Source of the DNA: Bacillus nakamurai
GTDB taxonomy: Bacteria > Bacillota > Bacilli > Bacillales > Bacillaceae
NCBI RefSeq assembly: GCF_001584325.1
Contig: NZ_LSAZ01000002.1
Span: 62,001 to 126,000, forward strand
Reading direction: 5' to 3'
Length of the DNA stretch: 64,000 nt
The notes beneath the pieces were generated by a model that did not search any database, had not been told where the DNA came from, and was given only the letters and a program-made list of their open reading frames with translations. Both the position numbers and the translations under genes were made by a program. Every line of letters starts with the position of its first letter. Within the stretch, counting starts at the first letter, position 1. This document shows positions 9,951 to 19,062 of this stretch, in pieces.

Positions 9951-9979
9951 AAACCCGTTCATCAGAACGGGTTTTTTTA
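9951..9979 (+). terminator. Terminator of lytE
   Basis: AACCCGTTC and GAACGGGTT pair around ATCA and are followed by TTTTT, just after the lytE stop. Confidence 0.9.
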
Positions 9980-10010
9980 TTAGACGGCACACGCCTCTAT
10001 TTTGTTTCTC

Positions 10011-10886
10011 TTAAAAGTGAAAATGCGATAAAAAGTCTAAAAAGGTTTTCTTTTTCTCATTTTCATGCAGGGCGATGGCATATGCTCCGGCTCTCGGCAT
10101 CTGGGCAAAGTCACACGGGATTTCAATCATGCTGCCGGCCGCAAGTTCAGCTTTTACCGTTGACAGCGGCAGAAACGAGACGCCGAGCCCTTCTTTGATA
10201 AATCGCTTTGTAATGTGCGTCTGCGTCACCTTCATTGTCCTGACGAAGGGAAACTGTATTCTGACCTGGCGGAGCAAATCATCCCAGTAATCGGGATGGT
10301 TATGGGTGAGCAGCAGGTAGTGTCCGAGCAGATCTTTGACATCGGCCGCCTTCCCGGTGTGAAGTTTTTGATCAGGGGGCGAGACAAGCACAACGGGGTC
10401 ATGATACAGAGAACGGCATGTGAGGGAGGCCGATTGCACCTTCAAACAGCTCAGACCGATATCCGCTGAGCCTGTTTTGATTTGGGATGCGATTTCCTCC
10501 GATTCATAAATCGTTACGGTCATTTCGGTTTCTTCATTGGCAGCCGTGTAACGCTTCATCACAGACGGGAGAATGGTGTCGGCAATAAGCGGCGACACAG
10601 CGAGCGTTAAGGTTTGCGAGTAGCCTTGGCGCACTCTGTGCAGCTCTGCCATGCTGTTTTCATAATCCTCAAGCAGCCTCATGGCAAACGGCACATATGC
10701 CTTGCCTTCCTCTGTCAATTGTATTTTTCTGCCGCTTCGCTGGAACAGCTTGCAGCTGATTTCTTTCTCCAATAACTTAATGTGGACGGTGACGGTCGGC
10801 TGAGATAAAAAAAGCGTTTCCGCCGTTTTTCTGAAATTCTCATATTTTGCTGCGGTCACAAAGGTGTGAAGCCATTTGAAATCCAT
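10011..10886 (-). CDS. citR: LysR-family regulator CitR
   Basis: A 291-residue LysR-type regulator. The N-terminal winged HTH (FKWLHTFVTAAKYENFRKTAETLFLSQPTVTVHIKLLEKEI) spans about residues 3-60. The effector-binding domain follows (TLTLAVSPLIADTILPSVMKRY). It stands head-to-head with citA, the classic LysR arrangement. In B. subtilis CitR represses the minor citrate synthase gene citA. Binding sites should lie in the 109-bp shared intergenic region, which is AT-rich and holds both promoters. Confidence 0.92.
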   Translation of the reverse strand: MDFKWLHTFVTAAKYENFRKTAETLFLSQPTVTVHIKLLEKEISCKLFQRSGRKIQLTEEGKAYVPFAMRLLEDYENSMAELHRVRQGYSQTLTLAVSPLIADTILPSVMKRYTAANEETEMTVTIYESEEIASQIKTGSADIGLSCLKVQSASLTCRSLYHDPVVLVSPPDQKLHTGKAADVKDLLGHYLLLTHNHPDYWDDLLRQVRIQFPFVRTMKVTQTHITKRFIKEGLGVSFLPLSTVKAELAAGSMIEIPCDFAQMPRAGAYAIALHENEKKKTFLDFLSHFHF

Positions 10887-10995
10887 AAATGCTCTCCTCT
10901 GATTAAAAGTTTTAATTAATTCCCTTAAAAATATTCATTATTTTTTAAATATTATATTTACTATAATAACAGAAAGAGGACGAGGGGGAATCACA

Positions 10996-12099
10996 TTGAT
11001 ACATCATGGATTAAAAGGGATTACTTGTGCAGAAACGGCAATCAGCCACATTGACGGAGAAAAGGGGCATTTAATATATCGCGGATATGAAGCGAAAGTG
11101 ATTGCGCTGCAATCCAGCTTTGAGGCAGCGGCGTATCTCATTTTATACGGAACGCTTCCGGATGCGCGCGAATTACTGGACTTTCAGGAAAATCTGACGG
11201 CGGAACGCACGCTGCCGAAGCATATCATCGATTTACTGGAAACACTGCCACACCATATGGACGATATGGCGGTGCTGAGGACGGCCATTTCATCATTAGG
11301 CACAGATTCTTTTGCGTACCCGCCCAGGCCGGAAGAAGCCATCCGGCTGATTGCGGTCACACCGACAATCATTGCTTACAGATACAGACGGATTAAAGGA
11401 GAAGAAGCGGCAGCGCCGAATGCTCAATACGGACATGCAGAAAATTATTTATATATGCTGACTGGCAGACGGCCGACGGAAGCGCAGAAAAAGGCGCTTG
11501 AGACGTATATGATTTTGGCGATGGAGCATGGCATGAATGCGTCTACTTTTTCAGCCAGAGTCACCGTATCCACTGAATCCGATTTGGTATCCGCGGTAAC
11601 TTCCGCGCTCGGCACGATGAAAGGGCCGCTGCATGGAGGAGCGCCTTCCGGTGTAACGAAAATGCTTGAGGACATCGGAGAAAAAGAGAATGCCGAAGCG
11701 TATTTGACAGCCAAGCTGGAGCGGGGGGAACGTCTGATGGGCTTTGGCCACAGAGTATATAAAACGAAGGATCCGCGTGCGGAAGCGCTGCGTATAAAGG
11801 CTGAAGAGGTGGCTGGGGATGACAGGTCTCTCGATTTGGCGCTGCATGTGGAACAGGAAGCCGTCCGCTTATTGGAAAAGTATAAGCCGGGCCGCAAACT
11901 GTACACCAATGTGGAATTTTACGCCGCTGCGGTGATGAAGGCGATTCGTTTTGACGACGCTTTGTTTACCCCGACATTTTCAGCAAGCCGCATGGCAGGC
12001 TGGTGCGCCCACGTGCTTGAACAGGCCTCAAACAACATGATTTTCAGGCCGTCTGCAACATACATCGGTTCATTTCCCCAAGCGGCTCAGCAGCTGTAA
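10996..12099 (+). CDS. citA: Citrate synthase I (minor) CitA
   Basis: A 367-residue citrate synthase condensing oxaloacetate and acetyl-CoA at the entry of the TCA cycle. Signature elements are [15 protein letters not shown] and the [15 protein letters not shown] loop with the catalytic His. The C-terminal [12 protein letters not shown] segment precedes the conserved [16 protein letters not shown]. It starts at TTG 10996 behind GAGGGGGA. In B. subtilis the major enzyme is CitZ and CitA is a minor isozyme repressed by CitR. Divergent from citR and transcribed alone. Confidence 0.94.
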   Translation: MIHHGLKGITCAETAISHIDGEKGHLIYRGYEAKVIALQSSFEAAAYLILYGTLPDARELLDFQENLTAERTLPKHIIDLLETLPHHMDDMAVLRTAISSLGTDSFAYPPRPEEAIRLIAVTPTIIAYRYRRIKGEEAAAPNAQYGHAENYLYMLTGRRPTEAQKKALETYMILAMEHGMNASTFSARVTVSTESDLVSAVTSALGTMKGPLHGGAPSGVTKMLEDIGEKENAEAYLTAKLERGERLMGFGHRVYKTKDPRAEALRIKAEEVAGDDRSLDLALHVEQEAVRLLEKYKPGRKLYTNVEFYAAAVMKAIRFDDALFTPTFSASRMAGWCAHVLEQASNNMIFRPSATYIGSFPQAAQQL

Positions 12100-12177
12100 T
12101 CGGGGGCATATTTGTCCGTTTAACTCCTCACACGGCGTGGTATCGTTCATTAACACCATTTGCAGGAGAGTGAGAAA

Positions 12178-13047
12178 ATGAATCCGATGGACAGACAAAA
12201 AGAAGGACAAAAACCGCAGGGACAGGATCGCCAGCCGGGTGTTGAGTCGAAAATGGACCCGAAGCCGTTATTGGAGGACCCGGATTATAAAGGTTCCGGA
12301 AAATTAAAAGGCAAAGTCGCCCTCATCACGGGAGGAGACAGCGGCATCGGCGCAGCCGCCGCGATCGCTTATGCGAAAGAGGGGGCGAACCTAGCCATCC
12401 TGTATCTCGACGAGCATTCCGATGCCGAGAGAACGAAGAAGCGGGCAGAAGAAGAGCAGGCTGAGTGCCTGTTAATTCCGGGAGACGTCGGCGATGAGTC
12501 GCATTGCCAAAAGGCAGTCCGGCAAGTCATAGATCATTATGGGAAAATTGATATTCTTGTGAATAACGCGGCTGAACAGCATCCGCAAAACGGAATACTC
12601 GATATCACGACAGAGCAGCTGGAAAAGACGTTCCGGACAAACATGTTTTCAATGTTCCATATGACAAAAGCTGTACTGCCGCATTTGCAAAAAGGGAGCG
12701 CCATTATTAACACAACCTCTATTACCGCTTATCAAGGGGATACATCATTGATAGATTATTCTTGTACGAAAGGCGGAATCGTTTCCTTTACGCGTTCTAT
12801 GGCGATGTCTTTAGCTGATCAGGGAATCAGAGTGAACGCGGTGGCGCCGGGCCCGATCTGGACCGCGCTGATTCCGGCCACTTTTACAAAAGAAAAGGTA
12901 AAAAAACACGGTCTGGACACGCCGATGGAAAGACCGGGCCAGCCCGCAGAACACGCAGGAGCTTATGTGCTCTTGGCCTCAGACGAATCCTCTTATATGA
13001 CAGGACAGACCATCCATGTCAACGGAGGACGATTTATTTCAACGTAA
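12178..13047 (+). CDS. yhdF: Short-chain dehydrogenase/reductase YhdF
   Basis: A 289-residue extended-N-terminus SDR. The first 45 residues are polar (DRQKEGQKPQGQDRQPG), followed by the Rossmann motif TGGDSGIG, the NNAAEQ motif, a catalytic Ser in INTTSITAYQG and the YSCTK Tyr-x3-Lys. This resembles the YdaD/GsiB-associated class of stress-related SDRs with NAD(P)H. The ATG at 12178 was chosen because AGGAGAGTG lies just upstream; a TTG at 12160 overlaps the ribosome site. Substrate unknown. A strong terminator follows. Confidence 0.9.
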   Translation: MNPMDRQKEGQKPQGQDRQPGVESKMDPKPLLEDPDYKGSGKLKGKVALITGGDSGIGAAAAIAYAKEGANLAILYLDEHSDAERTKKRAEEEQAECLLIPGDVGDESHCQKAVRQVIDHYGKIDILVNNAAEQHPQNGILDITTEQLEKTFRTNMFSMFHMTKAVLPHLQKGSAIINTTSITAYQGDTSLIDYSCTKGGIVSFTRSMAMSLADQGIRVNAVAPGPIWTALIPATFTKEKVKKHGLDTPMERPGQPAEHAGAYVLLASDESSYMTGQTIHVNGGRFIST

Positions 13048-13059
13048 TCATTCGTAAGA

Positions 13060-13098
13060 AACATCCCGCATTCTCTCAGAGTGCGGGATGTTTTATTG
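13060..13098 (+). terminator. Terminator of yhdF
   Basis: CATCCCGCA and TGCGGGATG form a 9-bp stem with an 11-nt loop followed by TTTTATT. Confidence 0.88.
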
Positions 13099-13242
13099 TT
13101 TGGAAGTTTAGATAAGTATAAATTGGTAAATTGATAATTATCAGTTAAATAGTAATCTCCCTCCTTCGGAAAAATGATAATAAAAGCCTGTCAATCCTTT
13201 GTTAACAATGATCATTATATGGCGGTATTGTATAAAATATAG

Positions 13243-13257
13243 AATTTTCAAAAAGTT
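13243..13257 (+). promoter_or_regulatory. CodY box upstream of bcaP
   Basis: AATTTTCAAAAAGTT matches the CodY consensus AATTTTCWGAAAATT at 13 of 15 positions. It lies about 30 bp upstream of a TATAAT hexamer (13281-13286). bcaP is among the most strongly CodY-repressed genes in B. subtilis. Confidence 0.7.
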
Positions 13258-13304
13258 GTGTTCATTTTTTTATTTTTAGTTATAATATGATGTAGGAGAA
13301 AGGA

Positions 13305-13337
13305 ATGATGGGCAGCGATATGTATAGCGAAAAATAA
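13305..13337 (+). CDS. Possible 10-residue leader peptide ahead of bcaP
   Basis: A TAGGAGAAAGG ribosome site is followed by ATG ATG and a 10-codon frame, MMGSDMYSEK, ending in TAA. It lies just downstream of a TATAAT -10 and 72 bp before bcaP. The rest of the 360-bp yhdF-bcaP gap is AT-rich with no other gene. It may be a leader ORF or chance; codon content gives no support either way. Confidence 0.3.
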   Translation: MMGSDMYSEK

Positions 13338-13409
13338 GAATTTAGTCATTATCGCCATTGTTATCTGAATATTCTAATATAAAAGATTTATATAATGGGA
13401 GTGAAGAAG

Positions 13410-14813
13410 ATGAAGGGGAGCGTTTTTAGAAAGAAAAGCATTCAGGATCTGCTTGCCGCAACGAGCGGGGAGAAGTCGCTGAAAAGGGAATTGGGCGCCT
13501 TTGATTTGACGCTGCTCGGAATAGGTGCGATCATCGGGACGGGAATATTTGTTTTAACGGGAACAGGAGCCGTGACGGCGGGGCCCGGGCTGACTGTTTC
13601 GTTTGTCGTGGCGGCGCTCGCTTGTTTATTTGCGGCTCTGTCGTATGCTGAATTTGCTTCAAGCGTACCAGTTTCGGGTTCTGTTTACACATTTACGTAT
13701 GCCACATTAGGCGAACTTCTCGCCTTTATTATCGGCTGGGATTTAATCTTGGAATATATGCTTGCCGTCAGTGCGGTTTCAGTCGGCTGTTCCGGATATT
13801 TTCAATCATTTTTAGCGGGCTTCGGCATCCATCTGCCGGCCGCGTTAACAGCAGCGCCGGGGTCTATTAAGGGTACGGTAACGTTTTTTAATCTTCCCGC
13901 CTTTGTCATCGTGCTTGCCATTACATTCCTACTCTACTTAGGCATTAAGGAATCAAAACGGGTCAATAATATCATGGTTGTTCTGAAAATTCTGGTTGTT
14001 CTGTTATTTATCGCTGTTGCGGCAGTATATGTCAAACCGCATAACTGGCAGCCATTTATGCCGATGGGTTTTGGGGGAGTATTCAGCGCAGCAGCCCTCG
14101 TCTTTTTCTCCTTTATCGGTTTTGATGCCGTGTCATCTGCCGCTGAGGAAACGAAAAACCCGGCAAAGGACTTGCCTAAAGGAATTATTTTTTCATTATT
14201 GGTCTGCACTGTTTTGTACGTGACGGTATCGGCAATCATGACAGGCGTTGTGCCGTTTGCCCGATTTGAAGGCGTCGATCACCCTGTATCTCTTGTTCTG
14301 CAGATGGCCGGCCAAAACTGGGTGGCGGGCATTATTGATATCGGCGCAGTTTTAGGAATGACCACAGTGATGCTCGTCATGCTGTACGGCCATACCAGGG
14401 TGATGTTTGCGATGTCCCGTGACGGGTTAGTGCCGGGGGCGCTTTCAAAAGTTCACCCTAAGCATAAAACGCCTCACGTGGTCACATGGGTTTTCGGCAT
14501 CCTGTCCGCCTTACTCGGCTCACTCGTTCCGCTTGACGAGCTTGCAAAGCTGGTGAACATCGGAACGCTCGCTGCGTTTGTCCTGATTTCCGTAGGAGTA
14601 ATTGTGCTGAGAAAGAAACAACCGGATCTGCCGAGAGCCTTTAAATGCCCGGGGGTTCCGTTTATTCCGGCATTGGCGATTCTATTCTGCCTGTTTTTGA
14701 TCCTGAATCTTGGCTGGACCACGATTTTCCGTTTCTTTATTTGGCTGATCATTGGCCTGCTGATTTATTTCTTATACTCCAGAAAGCATTCCAAATTAAA
14801 TGAGAAGCTGTAA
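13410..14813 (+). CDS. bcaP: Branched-chain amino acid permease BcaP
   Basis: A 467-residue amino-acid/polyamine/organocation (APC) family permease with about 12 membrane segments. The family signature GIGAIIGTGIFVLTGTGA lies near residue 45 and GFDAVSSAAEETKNPAKDLPKGI near 240. BcaP (YhdG) imports isoleucine, valine and threonine. The start is placed at ATG 13410 because GGGAGTG is 7 bases upstream; an ATG at 13395 lacks a site. The CodY box upstream fits repression in rich medium. Transcribed alone, with its own terminator. Confidence 0.93.
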   Translation: MKGSVFRKKSIQDLLAATSGEKSLKRELGAFDLTLLGIGAIIGTGIFVLTGTGAVTAGPGLTVSFVVAALACLFAALSYAEFASSVPVSGSVYTFTYATLGELLAFIIGWDLILEYMLAVSAVSVGCSGYFQSFLAGFGIHLPAALTAAPGSIKGTVTFFNLPAFVIVLAITFLLYLGIKESKRVNNIMVVLKILVVLLFIAVAAVYVKPHNWQPFMPMGFGGVFSAAALVFFSFIGFDAVSSAAEETKNPAKDLPKGIIFSLLVCTVLYVTVSAIMTGVVPFARFEGVDHPVSLVLQMAGQNWVAGIIDIGAVLGMTTVMLVMLYGHTRVMFAMSRDGLVPGALSKVHPKHKTPHVVTWVFGILSALLGSLVPLDELAKLVNIGTLAAFVLISVGVIVLRKKQPDLPRAFKCPGVPFIPALAILFCLFLILNLGWTTIFRFFIWLIIGLLIYFLYSRKHSKLNEKL

Positions 14814-14814
14814 C

Positions 14815-14844
14815 AGGAAGCGGCCCTTGCCGCTTCTTTTTTTA
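14815..14844 (+). terminator. Terminator of bcaP
   Basis: GAAGCGG and CCGCTTC pair around a short CCCTTG loop followed by TTTTTTTT. Confidence 0.88.
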
Positions 14845-14932
14845 TTTTTCAGAACAATAAAACATATCAAAATAGGCTTAAGTTATGGAAGCGAATAAGG
14901 GATAATATAGGGCGGAAGGGAAGTGGAAAGTC

Positions 14933-16288
14933 GTGTCTGACCAAAAAAAGGTTCAATGGGCCTCAAAAATAGGATTTATTATGGCTGCTGCGGGTTCGGC
15001 CATCGGTCTTGGAGCCATTTGGAAGTTCCCTTATGTAGCGGGAACGAATGGGGGAGGCGCTTTTTTTCTCGTATTTGTCCTCTTTACCGTTCTTCTCGGT
15101 TATCCGCTTCTGCTCGGTGAATTTATATTCGGAAGACGGAACCAGACAAATGCAATTGATGCCTATAAAAAAGCGGCGCCGAAATCACTGTGGCATCTCA
15201 CGGGTTATGTAGGCGTGGCAGCCTGTTTTTTAGTCTTATCTTTTTACAGTGTCGTCGGCGGATGGATTTTGCTTTATGTGCTGAAAGCCGTTTCAGGTTC
15301 TTTGTCAGGGCTCACTCAGGAACAGTACGGTTCGATGTTTGGCGCAGTCATTGAAAATCCAATTCAGACGCTCATGGCGCAGCTGTTGTTTATGATCATA
15401 ACGGTAGCCGTCGTCGCAAAAGGCGTACAAAAAGGGATAGAGCGCGTCAGTGCGGTATTAATGCCGATTTTATTCGTGCTGTTTATTTTGCTTGTGCTGC
15501 GTTCGCTCACTCTTGATCATGCCGTCGAGGGGGTTAAATTTTTATTGGTTCCCCATTTTGAAGACCTCACGCCGAAATCCATCTTATATGCATTGGGACA
15601 GGCATTTTTCACATTAACACTCGGGGTATCGGTTATGGTGACGTACAGCTCTTATCTGCCGAAAACACAAAATCTGCCCGGTTCTGCCGGTTCGATTGTT
15701 GTCATGAATGTACTCGTCACGCTTTTTGCGGGACTGGCGATTTTTCCGGCGGTGTTTTCGTTTGGATTAAAGCCGGATGAAGGGCCTACGCTGCTGTTTA
15801 CTGTGCTTCCGGCTGTATTTGATCAGCTGCCCTTCGGCACGCTGTTTTTCATCGGTTTTCTCGCGGTCTTTTTCTTTGCCGCACTGACCTCGGCTTTCTC
15901 TATGGTGGAAATAATCGTGGCGACAGTCGGGAAAGGCGATGAAACGAAAAGAAAGAAACTGTCTTGGACAAGCGGTCTGCTCATTTTTTTAGTCGGCATT
16001 CCGTCTTGCTTATCGTACGGTGTTCTTGCCGATGTGCATGTGTTTGGCAAAACCTTTTTTGATCTGGCGGATTTCACCGTCAGTAATGTGCTGATTCCGC
16101 TGGGCGCTTTATTGATTTCAATCTTTATTCCGCTGAAAATACCGAAGCAGGAGCTTTTTGCCGAGATGAAAAGCGGCTCTGCCATCAGCTATGCTTTTTT
16201 TCAGCTGTGGTATTTCCTGCTGCGGTATCTCGTTCCGCTGGCGATCATTATCGTATTGTTAAATTTAATCGGAGTTCTTTCATTTTAG
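14933..16288 (+). CDS. yhdH: Sodium-dependent neurotransmitter-symporter-family transporter YhdH
   Basis: A 451-residue NSS-family transporter with about 11-12 membrane helices. TM1 shows the unwound sodium/substrate site [24 protein letters not shown], characteristic of LeuT/SNF proteins. These couple amino-acid uptake to sodium. The substrate here is unknown. It starts at GTG 14933 behind GGAAGGGAAGTGG. It is convergent with the sigM operon and shares only the hairpin at 16303-16328. Monocistronic by layout. Confidence 0.9.
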   Translation: MSDQKKVQWASKIGFIMAAAGSAIGLGAIWKFPYVAGTNGGGAFFLVFVLFTVLLGYPLLLGEFIFGRRNQTNAIDAYKKAAPKSLWHLTGYVGVAACFLVLSFYSVVGGWILLYVLKAVSGSLSGLTQEQYGSMFGAVIENPIQTLMAQLLFMIITVAVVAKGVQKGIERVSAVLMPILFVLFILLVLRSLTLDHAVEGVKFLLVPHFEDLTPKSILYALGQAFFTLTLGVSVMVTYSSYLPKTQNLPGSAGSIVVMNVLVTLFAGLAIFPAVFSFGLKPDEGPTLLFTVLPAVFDQLPFGTLFFIGFLAVFFFAALTSAFSMVEIIVATVGKGDETKRKKLSWTSGLLIFLVGIPSCLSYGVLADVHVFGKTFFDLADFTVSNVLIPLGALLISIFIPLKIPKQELFAEMKSGSAISYAFFQLWYFLLRYLVPLAIIIVLLNLIGVLSF

Positions 16289-16297
16289 AAAAACAGC

Positions 16298-16330
16298 AAA
16301 AACGCCCAAGACGAGAAAGTCTTGGGCGCT
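16298..16330 (-). terminator. Terminator of the sigM-yhdL-yhdK operon
   Basis: CGCCCAAGAC and GTCTTGGGCG form a perfect 10-bp stem with a 6-nt loop. On the minus strand it is followed by TTTTT, so it serves the sigM operon; on the plus strand no T-run follows. Confidence 0.85.
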
Positions 16331-16335
16331 GTCAT

Positions 16336-16626
16336 TTAAAAACCAAACTGCAAATTCGTATCAACCGCAACGATTGTATACACACAGACAATAACGAAAA
16401 GATTGAGGATGACACCGAGCAGGCCCGGACCTGTCCGGCCTTTTTTAATAAACAGCTCAACGATGCCAAACGGCACGGCCGCCATCGCAAACGGCAGCAT
16501 CTGATAAGAATAAAAGGTCACATTGCTGATAATTGCCACATTCAGCAGCAGCAGGGACAAGATCGCGGTCCCGACTGATATCCAGCCGAAAACATTATGT
16601 TCTTTAAAGATTCTTACCAATTCCAT
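16336..16626 (-). CDS. yhdK: SigM anti-sigma partner YhdK
   Basis: A 96-residue, very hydrophobic protein with three membrane segments (WISVGTAILSLLLLNVAIIS, MLPFAMAAVPFGIVELFI, GVILNLFVIVCVYTIVAV). In B. subtilis YhdK works with YhdL in the membrane to hold SigM inactive. Its start overlaps the end of yhdL by 13 bp, and it is the last gene of the sigM operon before the terminator. Confidence 0.93.
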   Translation of the reverse strand: MELVRIFKEHNVFGWISVGTAILSLLLLNVAIISNVTFYSYQMLPFAMAAVPFGIVELFIKKGRTGPGLLGVILNLFVIVCVYTIVAVDTNLQFGF

Positions 16627-17690
16627 AATTCCACCTCACCGATGTTTGCTGCTTTTACTGCTTTATTTTTCAGCAGACGTTCGATTTCTTTTGTCGGTCC
16701 CGTGATAACAGAGCCGTATACGTTCATTCCGTGCCGGTCTACATAATTGATTCTGTTGTCCAGGTTCATATCTTTGCGTTTCGAAATGACATGCACCCAT
16801 TTTTTATGACGGGACATATATTCAAGTGCGTTGATAAATTGTTCGCGGTCAGTCTGTCCTTGCGTTTCAAAGGAGGAAAGCATTTTTGAATCTTTCCCGG
16901 GAAATCCTAACGGCTCGGCATAAGGACTGTCTTTCAGATTTTTTTCCGTTTCCACCGCATTCCATAAAAACTTCACATCATAGCTTTTAAATCTCGAATA
17001 GATTTCAGTTGAAGGATAGGCGCGATCGTAAGAAAGATAAACTTCGGCGACGCTTCCTTCAGGCAATTTCTTTAACGTTTGACCGGCTTTGTCAACCGTC
17101 CGCTCCTTTAATCCTGAGGGATGTGCGAAGTAATGGTTTGCCTGGGTGACATCTAAATCATAATAGTTAACAGCAGGCGGTTTGACCGTATCCAAAAACA
17201 TCTCCACCCGTTCTCCGCCTACGGATTTTGTTTTTGTGCCGATCTGTTTTTGGAGCGGAAATTCTGTATTCATTCCAAACAGCTTCACTTGGCTTTTTAA
17301 GCCTGACGTATCAACGAGGACGTTGGGCATTGTGATCGCCACTGTCACTGCGGCGGTTTCCATTAATTGATTTCCGGTGCTTTCTTTTCCTCCCAGCCCG
17401 TAATAGAGGTAGCTTCCCAGCGTGCAAAGCGGCAAAATCATCAATGTAGAAATGACGGCGAGTACAGAAATCCGCAAATACGATTTGCGCTTTCCGTATG
17501 ATAAAATGGCCCGCTGTTTTTCCGGGCTGATGCTGACATCCCATTGCCGGTCGTCCTGCATTTCGCTTTCAATCAATTCCTGATAGACTTCAAGCTTTTC
17601 CAGCTCCTCTTCAAAGGCGGCCATCTCTTGGTCGCTCATTTCCCCATTTTTATATTGGTAAAATCGCTTTTTAAATTCTTCATTCATCAT
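16614..17690 (-). CDS. yhdL: Anti-SigM factor YhdL
   Basis: About 358 residues. The cytosolic N-terminus (EFKKRFYQYKNGEMSDQEMAAFEEELEKLEVYQELIE) resembles the zinc-finger-less anti-sigma domain. One membrane segment (LRISVLAVISTLMILPLCTLGSYLYYGLGG) lies near residue 85-110 and a large extracytoplasmic domain follows. YhdL binds SigM and is essential because unrestrained SigM is toxic. The start is put at ATG 17690 with AGAGG 5 bases upstream; ATG 17687 or GTG 17696 are alternatives. It overlaps the sigM stop and the yhdK start. Confidence 0.93.
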   Translation of the reverse strand: MMNEEFKKRFYQYKNGEMSDQEMAAFEEELEKLEVYQELIESEMQDDRQWDVSISPEKQRAILSYGKRKSYLRISVLAVISTLMILPLCTLGSYLYYGLGGKESTGNQLMETAAVTVAITMPNVLVDTSGLKSQVKLFGMNTEFPLQKQIGTKTKSVGGERVEMFLDTVKPPAVNYYDLDVTQANHYFAHPSGLKERTVDKAGQTLKKLPEGSVAEVYLSYDRAYPSTEIYSRFKSYDVKFLWNAVETEKNLKDSPYAEPLGFPGKDSKMLSSFETQGQTDREQFINALEYMSRHKKWVHVISKRKDMNLDNRINYVDRHGMNVYGSVITGPTKEIERLLKNKAVKAANIGEVELWNW

Positions 17691-18171
17691 TAACACCTCT
17701 ATTATAAAGTGCTTTCAGCCGCTGTCTGGCACGAAATAAAACACTTTTAAAATTAGCCTCTGAAATATTCATAATATGGGATGCTTCTTTGTAATTCAGT
17801 TCTTTTAAATAATACAGTGTTAAGGCCTCCCGATAATTGTCGGGGAGTTCGGACATATACCCTGTCAGCACTTCCTTGATTTCAATTTGATGAGCCGGGC
17901 TTTGAACAGCCGTCTGAAAAAGGCTCCCAATTAAGTCATCGGAAATGGTCACTTCCTTTTTATGTTTTCTGACATAATCTATAAACGCATTTCTCGCCAC
18001 TTGAAAAAGCCATGGCTTTACTTTGCTGTGGTCATAGGAGTGAATGTGTATGTATGCCCTCATAAAGGTTTCCTGCAGCAAATCTTCAGCGAGATGCTTG
18101 TCTTTTGTCATGGAGAGCAGGAACCGGTAAACATCATTCATATACATTTGGTAAATTTCATCGATCGTCAC
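17680..18171 (-). CDS. sigM: ECF sigma factor SigM
   Basis: A 163-residue extracytoplasmic-function sigma factor. Region 2 (YRFLLSMTKDKHLAEDLLQETFMRAYIHIHSYDHSKVKPWLFQVARNAFIDYVRK) and region 4 (LPDNYREALTLYYLKELNYKEASHIMNISEANFKSVLFRARQRLK) are clear. SigM drives envelope-stress genes under salt, acid and cell-wall antibiotics. It starts at GTG 18171 with a GGGGAG site. An ECF-type promoter at 18195-18223 fits the known autoregulation. It is the first gene of the operon with its two anti-sigma partners. Confidence 0.95.
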   Translation of the reverse strand: MTIDEIYQMYMNDVYRFLLSMTKDKHLAEDLLQETFMRAYIHIHSYDHSKVKPWLFQVARNAFIDYVRKHKKEVTISDDLIGSLFQTAVQSPAHQIEIKEVLTGYMSELPDNYREALTLYYLKELNYKEASHIMNISEANFKSVLFRARQRLKALYNRGVNDE

Positions 18172-18194
18172 TGCCTTTTCTCCCCTCTATGTTA

Positions 18195-18223
18195 TACACG
18201 CATAAGAAAGGTTTAAAGTTGCA
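18195..18223 (-). promoter_or_regulatory. SigM-type autoregulatory promoter of sigM
   Basis: On the minus strand TGCAAC (18218-18223) and CGTGTA (18195-18200) are separated by 17 bp. They fit the ECF pattern TGAAAC...CGTC/CGTA. The start codon is 24 bp further on. Autoregulation of sigM is established in B. subtilis. Confidence 0.65.
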
Positions 18224-18333
18224 CGTTCCATGCAAACGGCTTAATTTCATTTTCACCTAATCAAACACCATTTCTATATAGTACCCAAAATTCGTCATAA
18301 AAGATAGAGAATGATTAAGGAAAAATATAATTA

Positions 18334-18350
18334 TTAGTACCAGGTAATAA
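18334..18350 (+). promoter_or_regulatory. FapR operator upstream of plsC
   Basis: TTAGTACCAGGTAATAA matches the FapR consensus TTAGTACCTRGTACTAA at 15 of 17 positions. It overlaps the presumed -35 of a promoter whose -10 is TATAAT at 18361-18366. FapR represses phospholipid and fatty-acid genes and is released by malonyl-CoA; yhdO/plsC is a reported target. Confidence 0.75.
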
Positions 18351-18409
18351 AAAATATTGTTATAATAGAGGGAGAATACATTTGATCATTACAACAAAGG
18401 AAGTGCGTT

Positions 18410-19009
18410 ATGTATAATTTTTGTGCAAATGTCCTCAAGGGCATTCTCTCCCTGCGCGGAGGAATTAAAGTGTACAATAAAGAAAATCTTCCGTCTGATA
18501 CAGGTTTCGTTATTGCGTGTACACACTCAGGCTGGGTGGATGTGATTACCCTCGGTGTCGGAATATTGCCTCATCAGATTCATTATATGGCAAAAAAAGA
18601 GCTGTTTCAGAAAAAGTGGATCGGAACGTTTTTAAAGAAAATTAATGCTTTTCCGGTTGACCGGGAGAATCCCGGACCGAGCAGCATTAAGACGCCGATT
18701 AAGCTCTTAAAAGAAGGAAAGATTGTCGGCATTTTCCCGAGCGGAACGAGAACATCAGAAGACGTTCCGCTGAAAAGAGGGGCCGTAACCATTGCGCAAA
18801 TGGGGAAAGCGCCGCTCGTTCCGGCAGCTTACAAAGGGCCTTCCACCGGAAAAGAGCTGTTTAAAAAAGGGAAGATGAAGCTCATCATCGGGGAGCCGCT
18901 TTTCCAAGAGGACTTCGCCGATCATGCGCCGAAGGAAAGGCTGGCAGCGATGACAGAAGAGCTGAACAGCAGAATAAAAGAGCTCGAGAAAAAACTTGAA
19001 CAGATGTAA
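18410..19009 (+). CDS. plsC: 1-acylglycerol-3-phosphate acyltransferase PlsC
   Basis: A 199-residue PlsC-family acyltransferase. The catalytic HX4D motif is HSGWVD near residue 41, and the glycerol-phosphate-binding motif is FPSGTRT near 110. It adds the second acyl chain to lysophosphatidate at the membrane, giving phosphatidic acid. Start ATG 18410 with AAAGGAAG upstream. The FapR operator ties it to the lipid regulon. Monocistronic, ending in a strong terminator shared with mpfA. Confidence 0.94.
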   Translation: MYNFCANVLKGILSLRGGIKVYNKENLPSDTGFVIACTHSGWVDVITLGVGILPHQIHYMAKKELFQKKWIGTFLKKINAFPVDRENPGPSSIKTPIKLLKEGKIVGIFPSGTRTSEDVPLKRGAVTIAQMGKAPLVPAAYKGPSTGKELFKKGKMKLIIGEPLFQEDFADHAPKERLAAMTEELNSRIKELEKKLEQM

Positions 19010-19015
19010 CAGAAT

Positions 19016-19056
19016 TAAAAAAGCTTGCCGTCTATGCGAACGGCAAGCTTTTTTTG
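19016..19056. terminator. Bidirectional terminator between plsC and mpfA
   Basis: AAGCTTGCCGT and ACGGCAAGCTT form an 11-bp stem flanked by A-run and T-run. Confidence 0.92.
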
Positions 19057-19062
19057 TGAGGA

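Noticed and set aside
13128-13145. TTGATAATTATCAG as a Fur box
   Set aside because: It lacks the full TGATAATnATTATCA core (three bases short) and bcaP is not an iron gene; a chance AT-rich palindrome is more likely.
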